A stretch of DNA of 10,897 nucleotides from assembly GCA_018699075.1 (NCBI GenBank), contig JABIPV010000083.1:1-10897 (forward strand). The letters are read 5' to 3'. Position numbers and translations under genes: made by a program. The notes beneath the pieces were generated by a model. That model searched no databases, was not told the DNA's origin, and saw only the letters and a list, made by a program, of their open reading frames with translations. The DNA comes from Kordiimonadaceae bacterium. GTDB lineage: Bacteria > Pseudomonadota > Alphaproteobacteria > Sphingomonadales > Emcibacteraceae. Each line of letters begins with the position of its first letter. Within the stretch, counting starts at the first letter, position 1. Positions 1 to 6,838 of this stretch are shown here, piece by piece.

Positions 1-492
1 CAGGCCTATGAAGATTTAGGCGGCGAGCTTCCCGATGAACCACTCGGCACTCCCCGCGCATCATTATATGTAGTGGTTGGTATGATTGGATTGCTTTACG
101 CAGCACACATACTTGTAGAAGGCGGCGTGGATATAGCAATGTCCTTTAATGTCTCCGAAGCGGTTATCGGTCTGACCATCATCGCGATCGGCACAAGTCT
201 TCCTGAACTCGTCACCGCAATTTTTGCTGCCCGGCACGGCCATGGTGATGTTGCACTTGGAAATGTGATCGGTAGCAATATATTTAATCTATATGCCATC
301 ATTGGCGGAACAGCTTTAGTCGCTGACGTGCCTGTCCCGGATAGTTTTTTGCATGTTGACCTTTGGGGTATGGCGCTGTCTTCCGCAGTGCTGATCCCAT
401 TTATCATTTGGAAAATACGCTTTACCCGTGTGATAGGAATTGCATTTACCGGTACTTATATTGTATATCTTTGGTCATTAAGCTTAAGTTAG
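1..492 (+). CDS. Calcium/sodium antiporter, CaCA family (3' part)
   Basis: The reading frame is open from the first base of the window, so this is the C-terminal 163 residues of a longer inner-membrane protein whose start lies outside. A GTG at 73 is internal and not the start. Hydrophobic segments alternate with short loops. The second alpha repeat of the CaCA superfamily is clear: GTSLPEL at residues 64-70 of the visible part, with the ion-binding Glu at 69, then GNVIGSNIFN at 87-96. Family knowledge: these proteins exchange Na+ (or H+) for Ca2+ across the inner membrane, and the length and motifs fit the YrbG-like bacterial type. The charged stretch at residues 1-20 would be the loop between the two halves. 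Transported ions are inferred from the family only. The folB start follows 14 bases after the stop. Confidence 0.9.
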   Translation, partial: QAYEDLGGELPDEPLGTPRASLYVVVGMIGLLYAAHILVEGGVDIAMSFNVSEAVIGLTIIAIGTSLPELVTAIFAARHGHGDVALGNVIGSNIFNLYAIIGGTALVADVPVPDSFLHVDLWGMALSSAVLIPFIIWKIRFTRVIGIAFTGTYIVYLWSLSLS

Positions 493-494
493 TC

Positions 495-498
495 AGGA
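495..498 (+). promoter_or_regulatory. Ribosome binding site of folB
   Basis: AGGA lies 8 bases before the ATG at 507, just after the antiporter stop codon. It supports the chosen start and possible co-translation with the antiporter gene. Confidence 0.5.
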
Positions 499-506
499 TT
501 TAAATA

Positions 507-926
507 ATGCCTCATAATAATTATAAAAGTAATTTAACCCCCATAAAATATGCCGATGCCACCCGAAGCGTTCGTCATGTCTTTGTTCGTGATTTATTAC
601 TTAGTAGTTCCATTGGCATCTACGATCATGAAAAAGAAAAATTGCAAAATATCCGCATAAATATTGATCTTTGTGTCAAAGAAGAAATGGCACCGCTTAA
701 CGATGATTATAAAAACATTGTCTGCTATGAAAAAGTTGTCACGGGTATTAAAAATATTGTCTGCTCTGGCCATGTAGAATTAGTCGAAACTCTGGCAGAA
801 AAAATTGCTGATTTTAACATGATCGATCCAAGGATAGTTTCGGTTCGTGTGCGTGTTGAAAAGCTTGAAGCCATTGAAAATACTACCAGCGTTGGTGTTG
901 AGATAGAACGCCATAGAGATAACTAG
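507..926 (+). CDS. folB: Dihydroneopterin aldolase
   Basis: A 139-residue FolB-type protein that converts 7,8-dihydroneopterin to 6-hydroxymethyl-dihydropterin and glycolaldehyde in folate synthesis (cytoplasm). Aligned by eye with the Staphylococcus aureus enzyme, the key residues are present: Glu42 (in DHEKEKLQ), Tyr74 (in CYEKV), Glu94 (in LVETLAEKI) and the catalytic Lys119 (in RVEKLEA). It is longer than the typical enzyme of about 120 residues because of about 22 extra N-terminal residues before RHVFVRDL, a feature I associate with alphaproteobacterial members. The start at 507 is supported by an AGGA at 495-498, 8 bases upstream. No other folate genes are adjacent. Some alphaproteobacterial relatives are annotated only as FolB-like, so substrate choice is not proven. 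Confidence 0.88.
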   Translation: MPHNNYKSNLTPIKYADATRSVRHVFVRDLLLSSSIGIYDHEKEKLQNIRINIDLCVKEEMAPLNDDYKNIVCYEKVVTGIKNIVCSGHVELVETLAEKIADFNMIDPRIVSVRVRVEKLEAIENTTSVGVEIERHRDN

Positions 927-995
927 TATTTTTTATTAATTACTCTTTTCTCTTAATTTCTATTTTTGTTAAATCATTGAAAAATCAGCATATAT

Positions 996-1015
996 TTTTT
1001 TGTTCTTTTTTGTTC
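996..1015 (+). repeat. Tandem 10-mer TTTTTTGTTC x2
   Basis: Two exact head-to-tail copies of a T-rich 10-mer at 996-1005 and 1006-1015. Such repeats occur in DNA unwinding elements beside DnaA boxes, but they are also easy to get by chance in T-rich DNA. Confidence 0.5.
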
Positions 1016-1213
1016 TTCCATTAAAGTTGTTAACAGTTAATAGATTTATTGTTTTTAAAAGAAGCAAAAATCCAATTTATTTAAAACTCTAAATAAAAAG
1101 TTAGTTGACATTGATTAAATTATTATATTTCAAAGAGTTAGCCTAAATGCCCAAAAAATAGGCAATATGCTGCAAACTCAATGGTTCCGCCAACTATTGA
1201 TTTGAATAAAAAG

Positions 1214-1222
1214 TTATACACT
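1214..1222 (+). promoter_or_regulatory. DnaA-box-like 9-mer TTATACACT
   Basis: Matches the consensus TTATNCACA at all positions except the last base. It lies 3 bases before a perfect box in the same orientation. Confidence 0.5.
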
Positions 1223-1225
1223 AGT

Positions 1226-1234
1226 TTATCCACA
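1226..1234 (+). promoter_or_regulatory. Perfect DnaA box TTATCCACA
   Basis: Exact match to the high-affinity DnaA box TTATCCACA. It is the centre of a three-box cluster within 35 bases. Confidence 0.65.
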
Positions 1235-1239
1235 TATTA

Positions 1240-1248
1240 AGTGGATAA
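1240..1248 (-). promoter_or_regulatory. Inverted DnaA-box-like 9-mer (TTATCCACT on the minus strand)
   Basis: The minus strand reads TTATCCACT, one mismatch from consensus. With the perfect box it forms an 8-bp inverted repeat (1226-1233 with 1241-1248) around a 7-base spacer. Six Ts follow at 1250-1255, so a weak AT-rich hairpin terminator is an alternative reading. Confidence 0.5.
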
Positions 1249-1356
1249 GTTTTTTGCGAATCCGCGTTAGTAACTTTACCCCTTGATTTACTTAGGTATT
1301 TACTTTTTGTTAACCATGTTTTTATTCCATTCATCAGTTTAAGAATGATTTTCACC

Positions 1357-1385
1357 TTGGTAAATTCTACAGCTTTCGATATAAA
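1357..1385 (+). promoter_or_regulatory. Sigma-70-type promoter of uvrC, predicting a leaderless mRNA
   Basis: TTGGTA at 1357-1362 (-35, two mismatches), an exact 17-base spacer, then TATAAA at 1380-1385 (-10, one mismatch). A start point 7-9 bases downstream falls at about 1392-1394, on the uvrC ATG. There is no Shine-Dalgarno sequence before that ATG, which agrees with a leaderless transcript. The prediction is by eye. Confidence 0.45.
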
Positions 1386-1393
1386 TTATAGTC

Positions 1394-3232
1394 ATGTTGG
1401 ATGGCGTCGAAATTATAAAATCATATCTGAAAAATCTTGGTACTAATCCGGGCGTCTACCGGATGCTGGGTGAAGACGAAAAAATACTCTATATCGGCAA
1501 AGCAAAAAACCTTACAAACCGAGTAAAAAGCTATACAAACCTGAAAAATTTAAGCCATAGAATAGCTAAAATGGTTACTCTTACCCGCTCAATGGAATTT
1601 GTAACAACCCATACAGAAGTAGAAGCACTTCTACTTGAAGCCAATCTTATCAAAAGATATAAACCACATTATAATATTCTACTTCGTGATGATAAATCAT
1701 TCCCTTATATCCTTATAGATACGGGCCATAAAAGTCCCCAGGTAAAAAAGCATCGCGGAGCAAAAAAACGCGATGGGTATTATTTCGGCCCTTTTGCATC
1801 CGTTGGCGCGGTAAATGCTAGCCTTAATATATTGCAGAAAGCTTTTACACTCAGAACGTGTAGTGATAGCATATTTAATAGCAGAAGCCGTCCCTGCCTC
1901 CTCTATCAGATTAAAAGATGCTCTGCACCGTGCGTAGAGAAAATATCGGATAAGGACTATAATGTGCTGGTCGGCGAAGCTCACGATTTTTTAAGTGGGA
2001 AAAGCGCCGCCATTAAAAACCGTATCACTAAAAAAATGGAACAGGCAAGCGGTAATAAACAATATGAACTCGCTGCCGTTTACCGTGACCGCCTTAAAGC
2101 GCTTGCCGCGGTTCAAAGCAGACAGGATGGCACAGAGGGCCGCCTGAATGAAGCCGACGTCATTTCAGCCTTCCAAAGCGGGGGTGAGACATGTGTCCAG
2201 GTATTCTTTTATCGGGCCGGTCAAAACTGGGGCAACAAAGCCTATTTCCCTCGTCATGATAAGAGCGCAGCCGTGGATGAAGTGCTACCCGCTTTTATGT
2301 CACAGTTTTATGATAATAAACTGCCACCCAAAAAAATTCTGATCAATTGTTCCATTAAACAAAAAGCACTTCTTGAACAAGCACTGACCTTAAAAGCGCA
2401 GCGCAATGTGAAAATCACCATACCGCAACGTGGAAATAATCTAATGCTTGTGCAAATGGTAGAAAAGAATGCCCGCGAAGCTCTTGAGCGCAAAGTAGCC
2501 GAAACATCATCACAAGCTAAATTGCTAAAGGGCGTTGCAAAACTGTTTGATCTTGACGCTCCCCCTGCCCGCATTGAAGTTTATGACAATAGCCATATAT
2601 CCGGCACCAGCGCCCTTGGGGCAATGATTGTCGCCGGACCAGACGGTTTTGATAAGAAATCCTATAGAAAGTTTAACATCAAATCAGAAGACCTCGCCCC
2701 CGGTGATGATTTCGGAATGATGCGCGAAGTGATGAGCAGGCGTTTTAAACGTCAGCTGCGCGAAGATCCTGACCGCTCAGCACCCACATGGCCTGATTTA
2801 CTGCTTATTGATGGCGGAAAGGGGCAATTGTCGGCAGTGGTCGGCGTGCTTGAAGATTTGGGACTTACCGATATCCCTGTTGTCTGTATTGCTAAAGGCC
2901 CGGACAGAAACGCAGGACGCGAAGATTTTTATATTCAGGGTAAAAGCCCCTTTAAATTAACTCCAAATGATCCTGTTCTTTATTTTCTTCAGCGACTTCG
3001 CGACGAATCTCATCGCTTTGTTATCGGTTCTCACAGATCAAGAAGAGCAAAAAAGATGCATAAATCACTTCTTGATGGTTTGCCCGGCGTCGGTGCCGTT
3101 CGTAAAAAGGCTCTTTTGCTCCATTTTGGTTCAGCCAAAGCTGTATCAGGGGCCGCTATTAAAGATTTAACGCAGGTAAACGGCATTAGTAACGCCCTTG
3201 CCACACAAATTTATGATTATTTTCATCCTTGA
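1394..3232 (+). CDS. uvrC: UvrABC system protein C, excision nuclease
   Basis: A full-length 612-residue UvrC, the nuclease that cuts both sides of a lesion bound by UvrB in nucleotide-excision repair. Domains in order: GIY-YIG nuclease (about 15-95; Tyr22, Tyr33, Arg43 and metal-binding Glu82 align with Thermotoga Tyr19, Tyr29, Arg39, Glu76); a four-cysteine motif Cys156, Cys168, Cys176, Cys180 matching the Fe-S ligands reported for E. coli UvrC; a UVR helical hairpin for UvrB (about 205-240); the RNase H-like 5' nuclease domain with Asp398 (in YDNSH), Asp473 (in LLIDGGKG) and His540; and C-terminal helix-hairpin-helix motifs (about 557-610). An in-frame stop at 1382-1384 limits the start, and 1394 is the first ATG. 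No Shine-Dalgarno is visible (see the promoter at 1357-1385). pgsA follows after 45 bases. Confidence 0.97.
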   Translation: MLDGVEIIKSYLKNLGTNPGVYRMLGEDEKILYIGKAKNLTNRVKSYTNLKNLSHRIAKMVTLTRSMEFVTTHTEVEALLLEANLIKRYKPHYNILLRDDKSFPYILIDTGHKSPQVKKHRGAKKRDGYYFGPFASVGAVNASLNILQKAFTLRTCSDSIFNSRSRPCLLYQIKRCSAPCVEKISDKDYNVLVGEAHDFLSGKSAAIKNRITKKMEQASGNKQYELAAVYRDRLKALAAVQSRQDGTEGRLNEADVISAFQSGGETCVQVFFYRAGQNWGNKAYFPRHDKSAAVDEVLPAFMSQFYDNKLPPKKILINCSIKQKALLEQALTLKAQRNVKITIPQRGNNLMLVQMVEKNAREALERKVAETSSQAKLLKGVAKLFDLDAPPARIEVYDNSHISGTSALGAMIVAGPDGFDKKSYRKFNIKSEDLAPGDDFGMMREVMSRRFKRQLREDPDRSAPTWPDLLLIDGGKGQLSAVVGVLEDLGLTDIPVVCIAKGPDRNAGREDFYIQGKSPFKLTPNDPVLYFLQRLRDESHRFVIGSHRSRRAKKMHKSLLDGLPGVGAVRKKALLLHFGSAKAVSGAAIKDLTQVNGISNALATQIYDYFHP

Positions 3233-3277
3233 GTGAAAAGTCGTTGCCTTGTTGAATAATATAAATAAAATCAACCT

Positions 3278-3823
3278 ATGAATAATTTTGCCAATATATT
3301 GACATTTTCACGGATCCTGATGATCCCTCTTATGGTTGCCTCCTTTTATCTTAAAGGCGATATCAGCAATTGGCTGAGCTTTTCTATATTTGTCGTGGCC
3401 GGTATCACCGACTTCTTTGATGGCTATGTGGCGCGGAAATTCAATCAAATGTCAACGCTTGGCGCCTTCATGGACCCGATCGCCGACAAACTTCTTATTG
3501 CAACAGCAATTCTTATGATGGTCGCCTTTCACCGGATTGACGGAATATCCGTTCTTGCCGCTGTGGTTATTTTGTGCCGTGAGTTTGCCGCCTCGGGACT
3601 TCGTGAATTTTTGGCTGATTTGAAAGTTAGCGTTCCAGTAACATATCTAGCAAAATGGAAAACCACATTTCAGATTATTGCCCTAAGCCTGCTTTTAATC
3701 GGCGATGCCGGCCCGGATTTTATCCCTACTGTACTTATTGGTGATTACTGCCTTTGGGCGGCGGCCATTTTAACTCTTTATACCGGCTACGGTTACCTGC
3801 GAACCGGCCTTAAACATATGTGA
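3278..3823 (+). CDS. pgsA: CDP-diacylglycerol-glycerol-3-phosphate 3-phosphatidyltransferase
   Basis: A 181-residue integral membrane enzyme of the CDP-alcohol phosphatidyltransferase family. It makes phosphatidylglycerol phosphate from CDP-diacylglycerol and glycerol 3-phosphate, the committed step to phosphatidylglycerol and cardiolipin. The family signature is complete: Asp48-Gly49, Ala52-Arg53, Gly62, Asp66 and Asp70 with the expected 2-8-3-3 spacing, plus an upstream Asp45. The N-terminus (NNFANILTFSRI) is typical of PgsA. Several hydrophobic segments follow, and length is normal. Location directly after uvrC is a familiar alphaproteobacterial arrangement. No clear Shine-Dalgarno precedes the ATG; the 45 bases before it are AT-rich, with a short GTTGA/TCAAC inverted repeat. 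moaD begins 7 bases after the stop. Confidence 0.93.
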   Translation: MNNFANILTFSRILMIPLMVASFYLKGDISNWLSFSIFVVAGITDFFDGYVARKFNQMSTLGAFMDPIADKLLIATAILMMVAFHRIDGISVLAAVVILCREFAASGLREFLADLKVSVPVTYLAKWKTTFQIIALSLLLIGDAGPDFIPTVLIGDYCLWAAAILTLYTGYGYLRTGLKHM

Positions 3824-3830
3824 GCCTTTA

Positions 3831-4082
3831 ATGAACCTTATTTACTTCGCCTATATCCGTGAAAGCATCGGCAAATCATCAGAAACCATCGATCTGCCGG
3901 ATGATGTGGATACAGTGAACGGTCTTCTTAAGCATCTGGAGACAAAAGGAGATAATTATAAAACAGCCTTCGCCCAGAGCGATCTTATCCGCGTCGCAGT
4001 TAATGAAGAATATGTCAGTCTGGACCGTAAAATCACCGGCAGTGATGAAATTGCCATTTTCCCACCAATGACGGGCGGCTGA
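3831..4082 (+). CDS. moaD: Molybdopterin synthase sulfur carrier subunit
   Basis: An 83-residue ubiquitin-fold protein ending in Gly82-Gly83, preceded by SDEIAIFPPMT. This is the diagnostic MoaD tail whose C-terminal glycine is thiocarboxylated and donates sulfur to precursor Z (cPMP). The start (MNLIYFAYIRE) and length match the family. It lies 7 bases after pgsA and 1 base before moaE, so co-transcription and translational coupling with its partner subunit are likely. The C-terminal Gly-Gly codons are followed directly by the stop and the moaE ATG. No strong Shine-Dalgarno is visible. Confidence 0.93.
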   Translation: MNLIYFAYIRESIGKSSETIDLPDDVDTVNGLLKHLETKGDNYKTAFAQSDLIRVAVNEEYVSLDRKITGSDEIAIFPPMTGG

Positions 4083-4083
4083 T

Positions 4084-4533
4084 ATGCGCATTTCAGCACA
4101 GGCAGAAGATTTTGACATTTCCCAAGAAATAAATCTCTTGAAAGAAGCACGCACCGATCTGGGGGCAATTGCGACCTTCACGGGGCTGGTCCGTGATATT
4201 CACGGCGAAAAGCGTGTTAAAAAAATGACATTAGAGCACTTCCCAGGCATGGCAGAAAAAGAACTCACAAAAATAGGCGTACTGGCTTCTGAGCGCTGGC
4301 CGCTTGAAGGGCTGACCATCATTCACAGATACGGCGAACTTTATCCCGGTGATAATATCGTGCTGGTCATTACCACATCCCATCACCGCGAAGCCGCCTT
4401 TAAAGCAGCCGAATTCATAATGGACTGGCTAAAAACCGACGCCCCATTCTGGAAAAAAGAAGAAACCGAAGACGGCAACCATTGGGTCGCTGCAAAATCA
4501 GAAGATGACAATAATAAAGATCGCTGGAATTAG
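4084..4533 (+). CDS. moaE: Molybdopterin synthase catalytic subunit
   Basis: A 149-residue MoaE. With MoaD it forms the heterotetrameric synthase that inserts two sulfurs into cPMP to give molybdopterin. Residues matching the E. coli active site are present at a constant offset of two: Arg37 (in GLVRDIHG), His101-Arg102 (in TTSHHREAAF), Lys117 (in WLKTDAPFW) and Lys124 (in FWKKEE). The TSHHREAAFKA and MDWLKTDAPFWKKE blocks are strongly conserved in the family. The start is one base after the moaD stop. The C-terminus is acidic and lysine-rich (EDDNNKDRWN), a variable part. No other moa or mog genes are in view, so the rest of the cofactor pathway must be encoded elsewhere. No convincing terminator follows. 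Confidence 0.94.
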   Translation: MRISAQAEDFDISQEINLLKEARTDLGAIATFTGLVRDIHGEKRVKKMTLEHFPGMAEKELTKIGVLASERWPLEGLTIIHRYGELYPGDNIVLVITTSHHREAAFKAAEFIMDWLKTDAPFWKKEETEDGNHWVAAKSEDDNNKDRWN

Positions 4534-4580
4534 ACTTATTTCAACTTCGGCAAATGTTTGGAAGCTTCTTACAAGGAAAA

Positions 4581-4826
4581 TTATGACTGGGTGATGATTT
4601 TGATATTTACCGGTTCAGAATCTTTATTGATCACTGTTCTTTCATTAAATCGGTCAATGAGAACAACGGCATTTTCACTTGAATAAAGGCGGTGAACTTC
4701 TTCGTTAGGATGCTTTATCGTTACCACACACATACGCCCATCGACATCCTCAAGACTGATGACATCGTCTTTACATACAACGGCATTTCCATATCGTGTT
4801 TGAAACTTGAAATTCAATTCAGGCAT
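4581..4826 (-). CDS. Small hypothetical protein, unrecognised
   Basis: An 81-residue protein on the strand opposite its neighbours. I do not recognise it. The composition is protein-like: alternating hydrophobic and polar residues that suggest a small beta-rich domain (about 14-56), two cysteines (18 and 33), no signal peptide and no membrane segment. I prefer it to the overlapping + strand frame at 4692-4883 because its residue mix is more typical of soluble proteins. Before the ATG (minus strand) there is only a weak GGA and an AT-rich stretch with TATATG; the promoter is unclear. It converges with moaE (47 bases between stops) and diverges from the flavoprotein gene at 5003. There is a faint resemblance to short FlbD- or LytTR-like beta strands, not enough to name it. 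Confidence 0.5.
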   Translation of the reverse strand: MPELNFKFQTRYGNAVVCKDDVISLEDVDGRMCVVTIKHPNEEVHRLYSSENAVVLIDRFNERTVINKDSEPVNIKIITQS

Positions 4827-5002
4827 ACTATTAATCCAACTAACTCTACATATAATGTGAAATCATCCCTTTCAAAAACATAACAGACAAAATATAAAAG
4901 TACAGATAATTGTGTGTGGTTAATCTAAAATATCCCAAACGACATGTTGAATTTAGCCTTTTTATTCTATAGCCTCAGATTAAATATAAATTAGAAAATA
5001 TA

Positions 5003-6835
5003 ATGAAAAAAAACATCACAAGACGAGATTTTTTAAACGGCACCAGTGTCGCCATCGGCGCATCGCTTTTAACACCGTGGAGCCAGACTTTTGGCGCCAT
5101 TGATCCGAGTTTCAATTTGGGCAAAGGATATTATCCGCCAACAAAAACCGGCCTTCGGGGCAGTCATGATGGATCGTGGGAAAATATGCACGCACATGTT
5201 ATGGGAAGTCCTTTTTCTAGTGACGGTGACGTGGAAGAAAATTATGACCTTGTGATTTGTGGCGGTGGGATCAGCGGGCTGGCAAGTGCCCACTTTTACC
5301 GAAAAGCCAACCCAGGAGCACGAATTTTGATCCTTGATAACCATGATGATTTTGGAGGTAATGCAAAGCGTAACGAATTTAAAGTAGACGGCAAAACCCG
5401 CATCGGTTACGGCGGCACAGAAAGTCTTGATACACCGTCAGCTTATAGCGAAGCCGCAGCGAGCTTTTTAAAAGAAATCGGCATATTTACCGAGCGTTTC
5501 TATGATTATTTCGATCAAGACCTCTATAAGGGGATGGGACTAAGCAAAGGAATTCTCTTTGATAAAAATCATTTCGCGGAAGAAAAACTGGTCATTGGTT
5601 ACGGTAAAAAGCCATGGGACGAGTTTGTCGCAGAAACGCCGCTAAGCAGCCAAGCAAAAAAAGACCTTCTGCGCCTTACCACAGAAGAAATTGACTATAT
5701 GCCTGGCCAAACCTTTGATGAAAAATACGAAATACTTCGAAAAACCAGTTATGAAACATTCCTTAGGGATTATGCACAAGTCCATGAAGAAATCATTTCG
5801 CTCTATCAACGCTGGGGCATGAGCTTCTGGGCCGTGGGTATAAAAGAAATTCCAACAACTGCTGTCCAAGGTTACGGCGGCATGCCGGGCGTTACACACA
5901 CCCTTCCCCGGACCGGTCACCGCGGAAATGAACCTTATATTTTTCATTTCCCCGATGGCAACGCCTCCGTCGCGCGTCTTACGGTTCGCGCCTTAAATTC
6001 GGACGCCGTACCGGGAAACACTATGGAAGATGTAGTCACCGCAAAAATTGACTATTCTAAACTTGACGGCAATGATAAAGGCGTCAATATTCGCCTTAAT
6101 AGCACGGTTGTTCATTCACGTAATACCGTTGACGGCAAAGCCGTTGATGTTTCATACGTGCGCGGCAATAAAACTCATAAAGTACGTGCCAAGAAATGCA
6201 TTATGGCATGCTATAATTATGTCGTTCCCCACCTATGTCCGGAATTACCGCAAGCACAGAAAGATAATCTGTCCTATAGCGTCAGGGCACCAATTACCTA
6301 TACCAAAGTGTTGGTGAGTAACTGGCGTGCCTTCGCTGAACAGAATATGGATTTCGTTTATTATACCAATGATCTCTATAAACAGGTCGAATTGGATTAC
6401 CCGGTATCGATGGGAAATTACGAATTTGGCAAAACACCGGATGATCCGATGGTGCTTCATATGTGTTATGTGCCGTGGATGCCAGACCATTACGGCGCAG
6501 ACCAATGGCGCGCCGGGCGGATGGAAATGCTTTCAATGCCTTTTGAAACGTATGAAGAGCGCGTTCTAGCACAACTTGATCAAGCCTTGGGCCACTCAGG
6601 CTTTGACGCAGAGCGCGATATTGAAGCCATCACCGTTAACCGCTGGCCTCACGGATATACCTATAACCCCAGCCTCACCTGGGAGCCGGAATACTTATCA
6701 GACGCCGATAAACCATGGGTAAAAGGCCGCGCTACGTTTGGTAACATCGCCATTGCCAACTGCGACGCCAACGCCGGATCAAACACAAAATCCGCCATCG
6801 ACATGGCCTATAGAGCGGCAATGGAAGTCCTTTAA
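5003..6835 (+). CDS. Tat-exported FAD-dependent oxidoreductase, spermidine dehydrogenase-like
   Basis: A 610-residue flavoprotein. Residues 1-31 form a twin-arginine signal (TRRDFLNG, then a hydrophobic stretch), so export of the folded, cofactor-loaded protein to the periplasm is expected. The dinucleotide-binding fold starts at about 80: YDLVICGGGISGLAS with Gly87-Gly89 and Gly92, and Asp112 at the end of the second strand, followed by DDFGGNAKRNEF. The C-terminal FAD segment is at about 579-606 (FGNIAIANCDANAGS). The whole layout, including YYPPTKTGLRGSHDGS near 43-58, CPELPQAQ and TVNRWPHGYTY, matches proteins annotated as spermidine dehydrogenase (SpdH), which in Pseudomonas carries FAD and heme and oxidises spermidine. 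The heme ligand was not assigned and the substrate is inferred. No clear Shine-Dalgarno is visible; a TATAAA at 4985-4990 may be a -10, with a poor -35. Its stop is 3 bases from that of the convergent hydrolase gene. Confidence 0.85.
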   Translation: MKKNITRRDFLNGTSVAIGASLLTPWSQTFGAIDPSFNLGKGYYPPTKTGLRGSHDGSWENMHAHVMGSPFSSDGDVEENYDLVICGGGISGLASAHFYRKANPGARILILDNHDDFGGNAKRNEFKVDGKTRIGYGGTESLDTPSAYSEAAASFLKEIGIFTERFYDYFDQDLYKGMGLSKGILFDKNHFAEEKLVIGYGKKPWDEFVAETPLSSQAKKDLLRLTTEEIDYMPGQTFDEKYEILRKTSYETFLRDYAQVHEEIISLYQRWGMSFWAVGIKEIPTTAVQGYGGMPGVTHTLPRTGHRGNEPYIFHFPDGNASVARLTVRALNSDAVPGNTMEDVVTAKIDYSKLDGNDKGVNIRLNSTVVHSRNTVDGKAVDVSYVRGNKTHKVRAKKCIMACYNYVVPHLCPELPQAQKDNLSYSVRAPITYTKVLVSNWRAFAEQNMDFVYYTNDLYKQVELDYPVSMGNYEFGKTPDDPMVLHMCYVPWMPDHYGADQWRAGRMEMLSMPFETYEERVLAQLDQALGHSGFDAERDIEAITVNRWPHGYTYNPSLTWEPEYLSDADKPWVKGRATFGNIAIANCDANAGSNTKSAIDMAYRAAMEVL

Positions 6836-6838
6836 CCC

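Larger units (their letters stand above)
927..1393. other. AT-rich intergenic region with DnaA-box cluster (candidate origin or DnaA-regulated site)
   Basis: A 467-base gap with no plausible gene, strikingly AT-rich and T-tract-rich compared with the flanking genes. It holds, in order: long T-runs with a tandem 10-mer (996-1015), several TTAA-containing stretches (about 1020-1110), a short inverted repeat GCCTA/TAGGC (1141-1145 and 1159-1163), three DnaA-box-like 9-mers (1214-1248), one GANTC site (1258-1262) and a promoter reaching the uvrC start. An AT-rich unwinding-type segment beside clustered DnaA boxes is the general layout of bacterial chromosomal origins. Against it, flanking genes run in the same direction, and no dnaA, hemE, parAB or other typical origin neighbour is visible. 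Treat origin function as a hypothesis. Confidence 0.4.

Noticed and set aside
96..407. Long antisense frames inside the antiporter, uvrC, moaE, flavoprotein and hydrolase genes
   Set aside because: They lie opposite strongly supported genes, lack ribosome sites and show no family motifs; treated as shadows.
1141..1163. GCCTA/TAGGC inverted repeat
   Set aside because: A 5-bp stem with a 13-base loop; no known role and likely by chance.
1226..1255. Hairpin plus T-run as a folB terminator
   Set aside because: The 8-bp stem is AT-rich and about 300 bases after folB; the match to DnaA boxes explains it better, though a weak terminator is not excluded.
1310..1324. CtrA-like site TTAA-N7-TTTA
   Set aside because: One mismatch from TTAA-N7-TTAA in very AT-rich DNA; expected by chance. 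A similar TTAA-N7-TTAG at 4980-4994 was rejected for the same reason.
3251..3275. GTTGA/TCAAC inverted repeat before pgsA
   Set aside because: Only 5 bp of stem with a long AT loop and no T-run; too weak to call a terminator or operator.
4692..4883. Open frame of 63 codons on the + strand
   Set aside because: It overlaps the minus-strand small gene, has an odd composition and no ribosome binding site; judged a shadow, although neither frame is proven.
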